DNA of 64,000 nt from Paguma larvata (GCA_030068075.1 CM057826.1:113608746-113672745), one strand, 5' to 3'. Positions 1-10,830 are shown, numbered from the stretch's first letter. Numbers and translations are program-made. The notes: generated from the letters alone by a model not told the origin.

Positions 1-773
1 AAGACAAAACAATTAATTACAAGTAATTATTTGCAAGTCAAAGTATTTTTTTAAATAATATGCTTTCCATGAAAAATTAACATACCACAATGATAAGGTG
101 TTTCAGCCACAATTCTCCTAAGGAATAATTCAAAAATAAGAACCAGCAAGCTTAGTAACAAGTATGTCAAAGAGATAAAGTTAATGGAAGTTCCAGTACT
201 GGCTTAAAGGCAGAAATGTCTGCTTTGTGCTTCTGTATTATTGGTAGCAGTTTCTGTTAGGCTAGGATAAAAGCAGCAACAGAACGCTCATGATTCCCTT
301 CACTGGTTAGGTATTTATTTCAGGGAAGATTTTGTTTCCTATAACCCTTGTTTGCATTATCCTTTGTTAAACGCCGCCACTAAATAAATTTTCCCTGTTT
401 TTCCTGCTTGCTTAATCCCTGTGTTTCCACACAGATAAATCTCCTATAATTAGCTCAAGCTGTGGAAAACGGTGCTGGCTGGTGCACGTGAAATGAAGTT
501 TTATGCCATGCCAGAGGAAGTTACAACCTGTTGTGGGAATAGAAATTCTTTATTGGGAGTTCCTTGCCCATGGCGATACATGAAATGAAGAGAGAACAGA
601 GGAAATTATTCGGTTCTGAAAATCCTTCTTCAGCCAAAAATATAAAAGTGAAATGTTTTATTTTCATTCACTTTCTTTGATATCTTACGGCTAAATTTAT
701 TATTTTGGCTATGCTGTAATTATGCCAATAAAACTGACTATCAGAAAAGGTTTCTGAAAAAAACTGAACAAAA
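1..773. other. Single-copy non-coding stretch
   Basis: I see no interspersed repeat, RNA gene or convincing reading frame. The base composition is less AT-biased than the flanks between about 350 and 560, and this part is the best candidate in the first kilobase for conserved non-coding DNA. It holds adjacent POU-like and SOX-like motifs at 351-368 (see findings). Function is not inferred. Confidence 0.4.
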
Positions 774-882
774 CATGGGTATTATATGAAAGTGATGAAT
801 CACTGGGTTCTACTCCTGAAACCAATATTACACTGTAAGTTAACTCAGTTGAATTTAAGTAAATAGATTAAAAAACAAACAA
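774..882 (+). mobile_element. L1 3'-terminal stub
   Basis: The stretch matches the end of carnivore L1 3' UTRs: a GTGATGAATCACTGGGTTCT segment, then a CCTGAAACCAATATTACACT segment, then an A-rich tail with AAAC units up to about 882. Only about 110 bp remain, so this is a severely 5'-truncated insertion or a relic. A clear target-site duplication was not found because both edges are A-rich. Confidence 0.75.
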
Positions 883-1368
883 ACACGCCATTAGGCTGTG
901 TCTCTTCAGGCGCTTAGCACCAGGCCTGGTATGGGATCTTACTTTATCCTGCACTGCTTTTTTTTGATAAAATGTATTACTATTTGAAATTAGATTATGT
1001 ATAAATTTATTTTTAATTTAAATTCTACCTTTATCCTTTACAAAATGGCATACAGGGTAGGGAATCTATGTACCCTAATATAGAGCTGATCTGACTTGAA
1101 TACTACCCTATGCACACAGGGTTTACATATGTAGGCACCCAGTAAATTTTTATGGGATTAAGGAAAGAAATCACTGCAGGACAAACCCCAAATCAGAAAG
1201 AAGAATCAAGCCTATATACAGACAGTCAGACAGGAGAGAGATAGTGTTCAAGATCTTGGGTCTATCCTACATAAGACTTTTTCTATTCTTCCCCTTTTCA
1301 TTGTTTGGCCCTACACACCAGTAAAAAGCTAGTCAAGCAAAATAGAGGTGATTTATTTGAACTGGGTT
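883..1368. other. Non-coding stretch with part of an unassigned repeat
   Basis: No gene is visible. About 1047-1119 is similar to 4050-4126 on the same strand (roughly 70 percent over an ungapped 54-bp core), so both are probably copies of an old dispersed repeat that I cannot name. The rest looks single copy. Confidence 0.4.
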
Positions 1369-1436
1369 ACCACCTCTTAGTTTTTGTTTGTTTGTTTGTT
1401 TGGAGTGGAAAAAGCACTTTTTTTTTAGTTTTTTTT

Positions 1437-1850
1437 ATTAATATATTCTCGTTAGTTAACATACAGTGTAGTCTTGGTTTCAAGAATCCAGTGATTAATC
1501 CCTTATATATGACACCCAGTGCTCATTCTAAGAAATGCCCTCCTTAATGCCTGTCCCCCATTTAACCCACCCCCCACCCCATCTCCAAAACCCCCAGTTT
1601 GTTCTCTGTATTTAAGTGTCTCTTATAATTTGCCTCCCTCCCTGTTTTTATCTTATTTTTCCTTCTCTTCCCCTATAGTTCAACTGTTTTATTTGTTAAA
1701 TTTTACCCAGGAGTGAAATCATAGGGTATTTGTCTTTCCCTGACTTATTTTGTTTAGCATAATACTCTCCAGCTCCATCCGTGTCGTGCAAATGGCAAGA
1801 TTTCATTCTTTTTCATCACCGGGTAGCTCGCCTATGCTGGAGAAGTTTCT
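1437..1850 (-). mobile_element. L1 3' UTR, outer copy
   Basis: The plus strand carries the reversed L1 3' UTR landmarks: GTTAGTTAACATACAGTG, a 'cccttccttaatgcc'-like block, a T-rich block, and the 'caagatttcattcttttt' block at about 1796-1814. The same landmarks occur again in the inner copy at about 1880-2220, which shows that two separate 3' UTRs are present. Coding sequence is absent from this copy. Its 5' edge near 1820-1850 is not sharp. Confidence 0.8.
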
Positions 1851-1854
1851 CTTC

Positions 1855-2857
1855 TTTTTTTTTTCTTTAATTTAATTTTTTATTTTTTTTTACATCTACA
1901 TCCATTTAGTTAGCTTTTATAGTGCCACAATGATTTCAAGAGTAGATTCCTTAATGCCCCTTACCCATTTAGCCCATCCCCCCTCCCACAACCCTCTGTT
2001 TGTTCTCCCTATTTAAGAGTCTTTTATGTTTTTGTCCCTCTCCCTGTTTTTCTATGCTTTTTGCTTCCCCTCCCTTATGTTCATTTGCTTGGTATATTAA
2101 AGTCCTTACATGGGTGAAGTCATACGATATTTGTCTTTCTCTGACTAATTTCACTTAGCATGATACCCTCTAGTTCCATTCACGTAGCTGTAAATGGCAA
2201 GATTTCATTCTTTTTGATGGCCGAGTAATACTCCATTGTATACTGGAGTATCTTCTTTATCCCTTTATCCATTAATGGACATTTGGGCTCTTTCCATACT
2301 TTGGCTATTGTTGATAGTGCTTCTATTAACACTGGGGTGCATGTGCCCCTTCAAATCAGCACTCCTGTATCCTTTGGATAAATAGTAGTAGTACAACTGC
2401 TGGCTCCTAGGGTAGTTCTATTTTTAATTTTTTGTGGAACCTCCATACTGTTTTCCAGAGTGGCTGCACCAGTTTGCATTCCCACCAGCAGTGCAAAAGA
2501 GTTCCCCTTTCTACGCATCCTCGCCAACATCTACTGTTTCCTGAGTTGTTAATTTTAGCCATTCTGACCGGTGCAAGGTGGTATCTCAGTGTGGTTTTGG
2601 TTTGTACTTCCCTGACGATGAGTGATGATGAACATCTTTTCATATATCTGTTTGGCATCTGGAGGTCTTTTTTGGAAAAGTGTCTATTCATGTCTTCTGC
2701 CCATTTCTTCACTGGACTATTTGATTTTGGGTGTTGAGTCAGATACATTCTTTATAAATTTTGGATACTCTTTATCCAATATGTCATTTGCAAATATCTT
2801 CTCCCATTCCACTGGATGCCTTTCTTTTTATTGATTGTTTCCTTTGCTGTGCATAAC
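1855..2857 (-). mobile_element. L1 ORF2 C-terminus plus 3' UTR, inner copy
   Basis: The plus strand begins with a T-rich run (antisense poly-A), then the 3' UTR, then ORF2 read backwards to the 5' truncation at 2857. The right edge abuts the second TSD copy, so the truncation point is the original 5' end of the insertion. The ORF2 part carries stops and frame changes and cannot make a working protein. Confidence 0.85.
2407..2748 (-). pseudogene. L1 ORF2 C-terminal remnant
   Basis: The 113-codon minus-strand frame contains the typical L1 ORF2 C-terminal series: a [17 protein letters not shown] segment, a [13 protein letters not shown] segment, a [15 protein letters not shown] segment, a [20 protein letters not shown] segment and LKIELP at the end. 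The cysteine-rich C-terminal region is therefore represented, but endonuclease and reverse transcriptase are missing because of 5' truncation. Upstream on the same strand other frames carry the continuation, interrupted by stops. This is a dead fragment of a mobile element and not a host gene. Confidence 0.9.
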
Positions 2858-2872
2858 ACCACCTCTTAGTTT

Positions 2873-3600
2873 AAATTGGACTTCTACCTCTTAAAACAGG
2901 AGGTGAATGTGATGCAATTATTTATCCAAATGAATATTTTACGGATGAAGACACCTAAATTTGCTCCTTTATACATAGGAATGTTCTTCGGGGTCTTTAC
3001 ACATCTTGAGAAATGATTAACAAACATTATTACTGTACACAATTAGAAAAGGACTTAGCCAAAGCAGTAGAGAAATGCCCAGCCCTGGGTTTTTTCTGTA
3101 TGGTAAGGAATGGAAGATTAGCTGTGGTCTGCTCACTCAGGCCAATAACTACAGGCTAATTCAGCTTATTATGCAGCAACTGGTTACTAAGATTGCCAGA
3201 AGAACATTTCCCAAAACAATTAGACTGAATGCATATTAACTTCAAGTGACCACACATAGTCAAGGTCTTGGCAGCCTTTCAAGACGAATATATTTTGCTC
3301 TGTCATAGAAATATTTGATTTGTTGAATTAGCAGTAATCTTTTTTGTCTAAATGGAATTATAGAAGCAAAGCAATATCCAACTCACTTTAAATTAGTTTC
3401 TTTCATTTTTTATACGCTACCATAAAAAGAGTAAAAAAAAAAAAAAAAAAAAAAAAGCAAGGACCCTTACTCAAAACTTCCCTCCAAATACATTGACCAA
3501 GCTATTCCGAAGTAAGTACAGCTTGCTGAAATCTCAGAGCCTGTGACTCCTTGCTGACCTCACTATAGGCAATGTTTTTCCTTACTTTTATCATACAGTT
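2873..3600. other. Single-copy non-coding stretch with a poly-A run
   Basis: No gene or named repeat is seen. A 24-bp A run at 3433-3456 is not preceded by any retrotransposon body I recognise, so it may be a slippage product or the tail of a very old insertion. Confidence 0.4.
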
Positions 3601-3604
3601 TTTC

Positions 3605-3900
3605 TGCTCATTCCTCAGGTATTGGCTTAAATACCACCTCTTTTCAAAGACCTTTCTTATTTAGCCTTACTAGATATCCCTGTTACTGTCTGCTTTAGCT
3701 TCCTCATTCTTTACGTTGTACAATTTGCCACAGTTTATAATTATTCTATATATTTGTCTGCATACTTGTCATGATCTTTTACTTCGTACTAGAAGGAAAG
3801 CTCACCTGGTGGAGCTTCTATTTTATTCATTACTTTATCTCCAATACTTGCCTCATAAAAGGCACACTAGCAATACACATCTAATGCATGGATGATCCCA
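3605..3900 (+). mobile_element. L2 LINE 3' end
   Basis: The order of features follows the L2 3' end: a 'ttggcttaaataccacctc' block, 'aaagacctttctta', a T-rich block with 'atatatttgtctgcatacttg', then 'tactagaaggaaagctcacctgg' in place of the L2 segment reading 'actagaatgtaagctcc', and a worn end near 3880-3900. It is strongly diverged, as expected for an ancient mammalian repeat. Confidence 0.7.
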
Positions 3901-4739
3901 ACCCGGTCAAAACAGGAAACAGAGATCAGACAATTAGTCTTATGGAAGATAGGATCTGAGTCCCCTCTGGTTCCAAAGCAAAAAGTATAAATGACTGGTC
4001 ACCAAGTGGCACCAACACAACGAGAAGCATTGTTGAGCAAGGGACATTCAGGGTAAGGAGCTCTGTGTACTCATGTACAGGTCTAATCTGGCCTGAGTAC
4101 TACTCTATACCCATAGTACTGCTCCTTGGGGGACAGTCCCTAAACTTCCACTCTGCCTCACTAAGGATGGCTAATAATGATAAGGCCAAGACTGCATATT
4201 GTAAGGTCTTCTAAGGAGGTAAATGAACTCTTATTATTCTCTGGCCCTGCAAAGTCCTCTCTGGCCAGAATGTCTGAGCTTGTTGTCCTTAGAAGAGCAG
4301 CCACCAGTCATTTTCAGCTAAATGGCCATTTAAGTTAGTGCCTTATCTCTTCCGGGGTTTCAATTTCAAACCCTATCAATAAAGTTCAGTCTAATTATCT
4401 TTGTCCTGTCTAATTATTTGACAATGGTATTTGGATTTGAATTTTGAATATAAGATTCGTGCCTTAAATTTCCTCCTAGGTTTTAGGGTAATGGAAAAAT
4501 AAGTTTATTATAAGCATCTGGTTTGGGATCGTATCAGGAAATGATAAGATTTCTAACCTTCCTACCATTATCATATCAAAACACTATTGTATTTTTTCTG
4601 TTACATAAAGGTAGACAGAAAAAAGTAAGAATATGTACAAGGGCTCCAGATCATTCTTTTCAAGTGAATGCATTTGATGCTCTAAATTTCTCACTAACGA
4701 CTATTTTTCACCGAGTTCCACACATTTTGTGAGGTTGAG
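3901..4739. other. Non-coding stretch with second copy of an unassigned repeat
   Basis: No gene is visible. About 4050-4126 is similar to 1047-1119. A 69-codon frame at 4523-4732 has no recognisable motif and looks like chance. Confidence 0.35.
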
Positions 4740-5270
4740 TTTTAATTTTCATTTTACTCAAAATATTTTAAAATTTCTCTTGAGATTTCTTCTTTGACCC
4801 ATGTATTATTCAGAAGTGCGCTCTTTAATCTCCATCTATTTTGTGATTTTCCATTTATCTGTTATTGGTGTCTAATTTAACTCCATTATAGCATGAGAAC
4901 AGACATTTTATGATTTCTATTCTTTGGTATTTGTTAAGGCTTGTTTTCTAAAGCTCAGATTATGGTCTCTCATAGTGAACACTCTGTGTGAGCCTGAGCG
5001 AAACGTGCATTCTGCTGCTGCTGGATGAAGTAGTTCTTGTGGTGGTTTTTGCTCATGAGTTTCCACTCGGCCAAGCCATGACTCTCTATATTCACAGGTC
5101 TGTCTCTTTAGTCTTAGGGGCAAGTTTCCCCTGTGTGCTCCCGTTTCCTATGGATCTAAGAGTTGCTCTCTTCAATGCTCAACTTTTCATTGTTGTGACG
5201 ATGGAGGGGTAATTTCTAAGCTCCTTACAAGTGGAGCCAGAAATCCTCTTTTTCATTCTTTTAAGTTGTT
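4740..5270 (-). mobile_element. Old L1M fragment
   Basis: From 4740 to about 5040 the plus strand reads like the reverse of L1 ORF2: 'tgacccatgtattattcagaag', 'tccatctattttgtgatttt', then 'tgcattctgctgctgctggatgaagta'. From about 5050 to 5265 the match shifts to a block resembling an L1M 3' UTR ('gtaatttctaagctccttaca'), which suggests an internal deletion or two adjoining fragments. No frame is intact. Confidence 0.6.
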
Positions 5271-5390
5271 GCTACTCTTGTTCTAATAACTGGTGCCAGG
5301 TTATCTGGTCAGAAAGAGTATGAGGATACTGGAGCTTAATTTTTTAAATAAAGTGGGGTTTTTTGCTTTTAATCTTAAAAATGAGGGTAT

Positions 5391-5416
5391 TCTCTCTCCC
5401 TCTCTCTCTCTCTTTT
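5391..5416. repeat. (CT)n simple repeat
   Basis: Short, slightly interrupted CT microsatellite. Confidence 0.85.
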
Positions 5417-5419
5417 CCT

Positions 5420-6382
5420 CTCTTTTTTGCTTTTAATTTTAGAATGCCAGCTCACCTCCCAATCTTGATGTGCTCTCCAGAGTATACCAGAAGGAGATCT
5501 CCCACTCAAGCGAATAATAATATTAACTTTGGTAGATAAACAACTCCAGCATAATTTTTTAGTTAATACATCATTATCCTGTGAGTTGAATGCATTTCTC
5601 CAGAACCTGATCACTTTTCAGTGAGTTTATAATCGAATTTCTAATTGAAGTTAATTTTTGAATGTGTGAGTGTTGATTCTAGGGATATTATAAACTTGCC
5701 TTCCCTCAGCCAGACCACCGCTACCAACACTTTTATTAAATTCTCCAATATCAAGTGGCCATGCCTTTGACACTTAGCCTCTTTTTAATAAATAAAGCCC
5801 ATTTAAATAGGTCATGTATTTATTGGTGATGATCTACATTTAAATATTTTAAATTGCAACTATCCTAATCAGGCTCTACCATTTGTCCAGAACAACTATC
5901 CTAAGTAACTTATTTAAATTCACCTTTATACTTGTGATGTATCTCAGAAATGTAAATGTTATACTTGGAGATGAAAAAAACATCTTAATGACTTCCTGTG
6001 TACACTGTCTAGGGTGACCAAACCTGCCTTGCATTTTGGCTTTGGGAATTAATTTTTTTCAGAGAGCAAGAGCTCAAACTTATTTATGATACTGATAGCT
6101 TCCATTGCCAAATTTTTCAATAATTCACTCTGTGAATTAGAGAATTTATTTCGTTTCATTTGCATAGCCTGATGTCTGTGGCAAAAGTTGAACAATGATC
6201 CCTAGGCTTCACTACTTTGGTTCTGACAACTGCATTTATTTGATTTGCTGGTATTGCATTCTTCCAGGTATTCCACCATTTACACAATTCTAAAATAAAC
6301 AATGGCAAGCTGACAAAGCATTAGTATAACATAACTTGGTGCATTTTATAAGCACAGCCATCAATGGAATAGTTCTTTACAT
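5420..6382. other. Single-copy non-coding stretch
   Basis: I see no gene, RNA gene or interspersed repeat that I can name between the CT repeat and the SINE. Confidence 0.35.
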
Positions 6383-6392
6383 CCAAAGGAGC

Positions 6393-6613
6393 TTTTTTTT
6401 TTTTTTAATGTTTATTTATTTTTGAGAGCAGGAGAGACAAAGCATGGGTGGGAGAGGATCAGAGAGAGAGGGGGAGACACAGAATCCGAAGCAGGCTCCA
6501 GGCTCCGAACTGTCAGCACAGAGCCCAACATGGGACTCAAACTCATAGACCGTGAGATCATCACCTGAGCTGAAGTCAGATGCTCAACCGACTGAGCCAC
6601 CCAGGCGCCCCCC
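6393..6613 (-). mobile_element. Felid SINEC copy
   Basis: The plus strand runs poly-T (6393 on), 'aatgtttatttatttttgag', a GA-rich block, then the tRNA-related head reversed, ending 'actgagccacccaggcgcc'. The TSD CCAAAGGAGCTTT is exact at 6383-6395 and 6614-6626. The 62-codon minus-strand frame at 6412-6600 lies wholly inside the SINE and is not a gene. Confidence 0.95.
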
Positions 6614-6626
6614 CCAAAGGAGCTTT

Positions 6627-7680
6627 AAGGACACATATGTAAGTAGATAGTAATATCACAAACTCACTAAAATTTTACTCGATAAAATAAAATAAAATGA
6701 CCAGTTTTGAGGAAGTATTTTGAAATGAGTTACATGTTGAGTTCATGGTGTAAAATAAGCCATTTTAACTAATAAGGATAGTGTAGATAATCTGAACATT
6801 TGTCAATGTTCCAATACCACTGTGTGAATCAGCAAGTACTTTTTTTTTAAGTTTCTAAGTGTTCTCTTTAATAATATAAAAATCCGTTCTTTGCTCTCTC
6901 ATGGGTAAGCTGAATAAAAAAATTTTGCCTTTTCAGCAGCTGACAGAATTTTTTCTATTGTCTAAAGTCCTTGGCCTTGACCTTAACAGTTTCTCTCCCA
7001 TATATAGTTTAGAGAATACAATGCATTCATGAAATAGTATTGAAAAAATAAAACTCAAAAATCTTAAGTAGAGAGATCAGTGTGAAAATTTATAGGCAAT
7101 TAATCCTACCACATGTGACATCTCTGTCAGCCCTGGTCACTTTCATAATTATAATCACAGTCAGCCATCTTTGCAACCTGATAGTCTCATGTCCATAACT
7201 GGCTGTGCTTTCCTTCTCCTGACATAATCTCCCACAGCACACTTCTCTGCAACCTTTTATTTAGGACTCTATGAATACCAGGCACATGGTAAAAATAAAA
7301 ACTCCTCTTCATTCATATCTGTTCACAGAACTTTCTTTCTACTCCTGCCATAACCAAGCTGGTTTTCTTCTGAGGATGCAATATATGTGGTGTTTCCTGA
7401 GAACCTCTCAGGAGGAACTGCCCATGCTCTCACACACCTCAACTTAGGCCAGGGAGTCAATTGTGTCTTTCCAATGACCTTTAACTCTTGAGTAAGCATC
7501 CCAGATCTTTAGAGACTCAGGGCATTAAGACAACATCATCCGCACCCTCGCCTCTGAGGTGTCTTCTACTAATTTCTTGCTCAGTCCACAAACATCCCCT
7601 GAAATCCTATCCCCAGGTGAGGCCTGGCTGGCCAGGGGTAGAGGGAGGGGGACAATAATCTTGTTGACACTTTGGGTTTA
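6627..7680. other. Single-copy non-coding stretch
   Basis: No gene seen. Around 7200-7290 there is a weak resemblance to an L2 end ('ataccaggcacatgg'), too short to call. Confidence 0.35.
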
Positions 7681-7830
7681 TTCGTTGGTCTATTTGTCTC
7701 TAAGTCTTGACTCAATGGTTCTTGATGGGGATGCTTTGTGAAATTCATCCTTATTTTCCTAGACTGGCATAGAATATGGCACTTAGAAAGTGTTTGATAA
7801 AGGGTTATCAAAAGGATTAATGAATGACAG
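7680..7830 (+). mobile_element. L2 3' end, degraded
   Basis: The order 'ctagactggcatagaatatggcac', 'ttagaaagtgtttgataaa' and 'ggattaatgaatgac' follows the L2 end (…tagcacatagtaggtgctcaataaa…gaatgaatgaa). It directly precedes a reversed MIR. Confidence 0.45.
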
Positions 7831-7849
7831 AATAACATCACTGCTAAAC

Positions 7850-8095
7850 TATATTGCCAATAGCTCACATTTTGGTCTTTTTTACTACATGGCAGGAAGT
7901 GCCTTATGCAATTCACATGCACTGGCTCCTTTAAATCCTCACAACAACCTTATGTCAACTGCTATTGCAAGTCAGAACATTTAGAGAGTTTAAGCAACTT
8001 AATTCACTCAGGTAACACAGTTTATATGTAGTGGAACCAGAATTTGAACCAAGGCAGTTCTCTAAAGCCCACAATCTTAAATACTACCTTAAAAT
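7850..8095 (-). mobile_element. MIR SINE
   Basis: The plus strand shows the reversed MIR: 'tgccaatagctcacattt', 'ggctcctttaaatcctcac', 'aacaaccttatg', then 'gagagtttaagcaactt', 'aggtaacacag', 'ggaaccagaatttgaacc' (reversed B-box area) and 'aaagcccacaatcttaaa'. It is nearly full length. No TSD is visible, as usual for a repeat this old. Confidence 0.85.
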
Positions 8096-8132
8096 GTTTG
8101 TAATGGCAAGCATTATAAAGGCAGAATAGATC

Positions 8133-8352
8133 GGGGGTGCCTGGGTGGCTCAGCTGGTTAAACATCTGACTCTTGGTTTAGGCTCAGGTAATGATCTCGT
8201 GGTTTTCTGAGTGGGAGTACCATACTGGGCTCTGTGTTACAGTGTGGACCCTGCTTGCGATTCTCTGTCCCCACTCTCTCTCTCTGCCCCTTCCCCAAAT
8301 GTGCTGACTCTGTCAGTCTTGAAATAAACGTAAACTTAACAACAACAACAAC
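8133..8352 (+). mobile_element. Felid SINEC copy, diverged
   Basis: Head 'gggggtgcctgggtggctca' at 8133 on, CT-rich middle, and a tail that has become (AAC)n. The TSD AAAGGCAGAATAGATC is exact over 16 bp at 8117-8132 and 8353-8368. The body is more diverged than most SINEs here, so this is probably one of the older copies even though the TSD is perfect. Confidence 0.93.
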
Positions 8353-8368
8353 AAAGGCAGAATAGATC

Positions 8369-9704
8369 TGTATCTAAAAGAGTCTCATTTCTTCTTTAGC
8401 ATAAAGGATGGGTTTATGGTAACTGAAACAGGTGTCCCATAAAGGCTTCTATAGCCTCCTGACAGTGTCAGCCTCACAAAATGGAAGCTGACATGGTGGT
8501 GGCCAGATACCCTGGCCTCGTGGAAAAAAATCCAGTCTCTTTGGGATCAGGGGTCAAGTGTAGCCAGAATAGACCACATGAAGGTTTTTTAGACTTTTGC
8601 TACCCATCGCATGCTGGAAAAGGGAGAAGAATGAGAACGAAATGAGAAAGAAGGCTTAAAATCACAAATGACAAAACCTCCAAAGCAAATAATACAGGTA
8701 ATATTTATAAGTGGAGAAAACGCTGAAGAGAAAGATCAAGTAACTGAAGGTATCAATGATCACAGAGAAAGACTGAAAAATCAGACACCCCAAGCAAGAG
8801 GGAGAGAGGCTGAGCCAAGAAAATATGAACAGGAGGAGAAGAGAGTCTGGGCAAATGAGACCTGTGTAAAGGCAAATGTTTGGGTTATAAACTCTGTACA
8901 CAGGCAAGTATCACTTGGCGTCAACTTTATCTTTGATAATTCTCTGGAAATACATACAGAAGCTGACTATATTCAACAGGCACAGAATCACATGGATATA
9001 GAATATATAGAGGAACATATAAAATATAACAAAGCATATAAATGCAAGTATCATTATATAATATTTTCATTCCATGAGACAGAGGCCTAAGTCCATGTGG
9101 CTTAACCTATGTTAAATGTTTTCTGCTATATTTACTGCCTGCCCCTTAAAAACTCAAAATACTCCCTTTAGAAAATACTGGTGTCTCCTGAAACAGACCC
9201 CTTGTGCGGGGAGACAGCCTCCACAATATTTGCTTAACATGTGCTTCATTCTTGACTCACTGAGTAGTAGGAGTTTTGCCACCTGTTGTGGAATTAATGT
9301 AGTGTTCAGGCCCCCAACTTGGGGTAGGTAGCCTATCAATGCAAGGGATGGCTAATCCTGAATTCCATAGAGTTTGTATCCAGAGCTAGTAAATTTTGAG
9401 ATTTGTAAGCTTTGACAATGGTAATGTTCAACACTCAAAGTGTGTACTCAATTTCAAAAAAATATATACTACTAAAGTATTATTTGATTTTTTTTTTTGC
9501 AAACCTCTTTCAATATCAGCTTGTTTATTGAAAATTCCTGGAAGCTATGAAGTACCATCTGTTTCCTTATCAAATTTCGCCCCCACAATCACAGACAAAT
9601 ATTGTTGCTTTTTTTATTCGTGAGGTTGCTTAGAAACAATGTGGTTCTATTCACAGGTTGGTTGCGATGGATTCTCTGATGATGGGCCTGGTACAAGTAA
9701 AATT
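8369..9704. other. Non-coding stretch with the longest open frame in the window
   Basis: A 140-codon plus-strand frame runs from 8668 to 9090. Its translation is rich in Glu, Lys, Gln and His with no signal peptide, membrane segment or domain that I recognise, and the DNA is purine-rich, which lowers stop frequency. I treat it as unsupported. The 8380-8660 part resembles no repeat I can name. Confidence 0.35.
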
Positions 9705-9735
9705 ACACAGACACACAGACACACAGACACACACA
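9705..9735. repeat. (ACACAG)n simple repeat
   Basis: Short CA-type microsatellite with GACACACA units. It gives the Val/Cys-rich minus-strand frame at 9647-9871, which is an artefact. Confidence 0.85.
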
Positions 9736-10650
9736 AAACTGCCCAAATTCTGAAAACAGCCTGAAAATTAACTTCCAATCCAGAAACATATACATAACAA
9801 ACTGCCCACTGTGTGCAGCACCTCACACACAGACATACATAAGAATAACGCCTTCTTTGCGATGTCATCAAGAGTCATGTGACCTAATGGGACACTTTCA
9901 TATCTGATGGAAACCTTAGCAATGGGATCTCTTTGTAAGTGTTAGCAGTACAAGTATGCCATTTCAGCCTTAGAATATTGAGCAAACTAGGAAGAACCTC
10001 CCCCCCACTGTCTCCAAATGGATTGCTTAAGCTGAAAATGGTCTAAGCATCCTTTACCAACCCATCAAGGGAGAGTCAATATTCCAATTCTGTTAGCTCC
10101 TGTAGATATGGAGAGAGATGTCAACAAACAGTACAGAGAATGGCAGGACATATCCTAGGAGGAAGATGGCTTCTCTGAAGGAAAAAGGAAAAGCAGAAAA
10201 TAAAGAAAATGATGATAATAATAATAACAACAACTGTGGTTGCTGTGATATTGTTTATTCAGAGAATATACCAGTTAGAAACAGAGTAAACTCAGTAGCA
10301 TCATTTTACTGAACTGTTCATCAGACCAACCTATTTCTTTTAAAATGGCTAAGAAAATCTCTTTCAGGTCCCTAAATGGAAAATAGTTTCATGCATAGTT
10401 TTAAAAGTGTTACGGTGGACTTATGTTGACATAAACTCTATTCCAAATATCTAGCATAGAACTGAGGTAGCAGCAATCAGCATGATATTTAATCTATTCT
10501 GATCAACTGGCTATATTAGGCCGCATGTTAGCATGAATTTTGATTCACGTATGAATGCCCTGCTAACTAATTATGTCCTTTAAAATATCAGTTATTTGTG
10601 TTCACTCATGCTTCCCCTATATCCTAAGTGCTGGGCAATATCTGGGTTTC
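9736..10650. other. Single-copy non-coding stretch
   Basis: No gene or interspersed repeat recognised. A small AAT-rich tract lies at about 10211-10234. Confidence 0.35.
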
Positions 10651-10654
10651 TGTT

Positions 10655-10830
10655 TTAATATATTTACTTTGTGTACCTACTATATACTTGTGCCAGACAT
10701 GGCACAAGATAGTTCACTTAAGTTCAATCTTCCTAATGGCTCCAGAGTACAGTTCTTATTGTCCTTTCCATTGGCAAATGAGGAAACTGACACTCAAGAG
10801 CTCAGTAGTTTTTTCCACATTTCTTGCATT
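10655..10830 (-). mobile_element. MIR SINE
   Basis: Reversed MIR signature on the plus strand: 'tgtgtacctactatatac', 'gtgccagacatgg', 'cttcctaatggctcc', then 'ggcaaatgaggaaactgaca' and 'caagagctcag'. The head half (reversed B-box end) is missing. Confidence 0.75.

Larger units (their letters stand above)
1384..2857 (-). mobile_element. L1 composite: two L1 3' ends under one TSD
   Basis: A 15-bp direct repeat, ACCACCTCTTAGTTT, lies at 1369-1383 and 2858-2872 and brackets the whole unit. Reading the minus strand from 2857, there is a 5'-truncated ORF2 C-terminal region, an L1 3' UTR, an A-rich tract (T-rich on the plus strand, about 1851-1893), a second L1 3' UTR (about 1820 to 1437), another A-rich tract, about 16 bp of other sequence, and a final AAAC-type tail touching the TSD. 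The minus-strand junction reads TTT/AAA, which suits L1 endonuclease. Either a second L1 landed in the tail of the first, or the parent transcript read through into a neighbouring L1 3' end. Confidence 0.85.

Noticed and set aside
2407..2748. Candidate host gene on the minus strand
   Set aside because: The sequence is the L1 ORF2 C-terminus within a TSD-flanked truncated element.
6412..6600. Recurring small proteins starting MAQSV/MAQLV in several places (also 14985-15182, 19032-19232, 31639-31836, 47454-47648, 54810-55067)
   Set aside because: All lie inside SINEC copies in the same register; they are the translation of the SINE head and CT-rich region and not a gene family.
9647..9871. Val/Cys-rich minus-strand frame
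   Set aside because: It is the reading of a CA-type simple repeat and its flanks, with no conserved motif.
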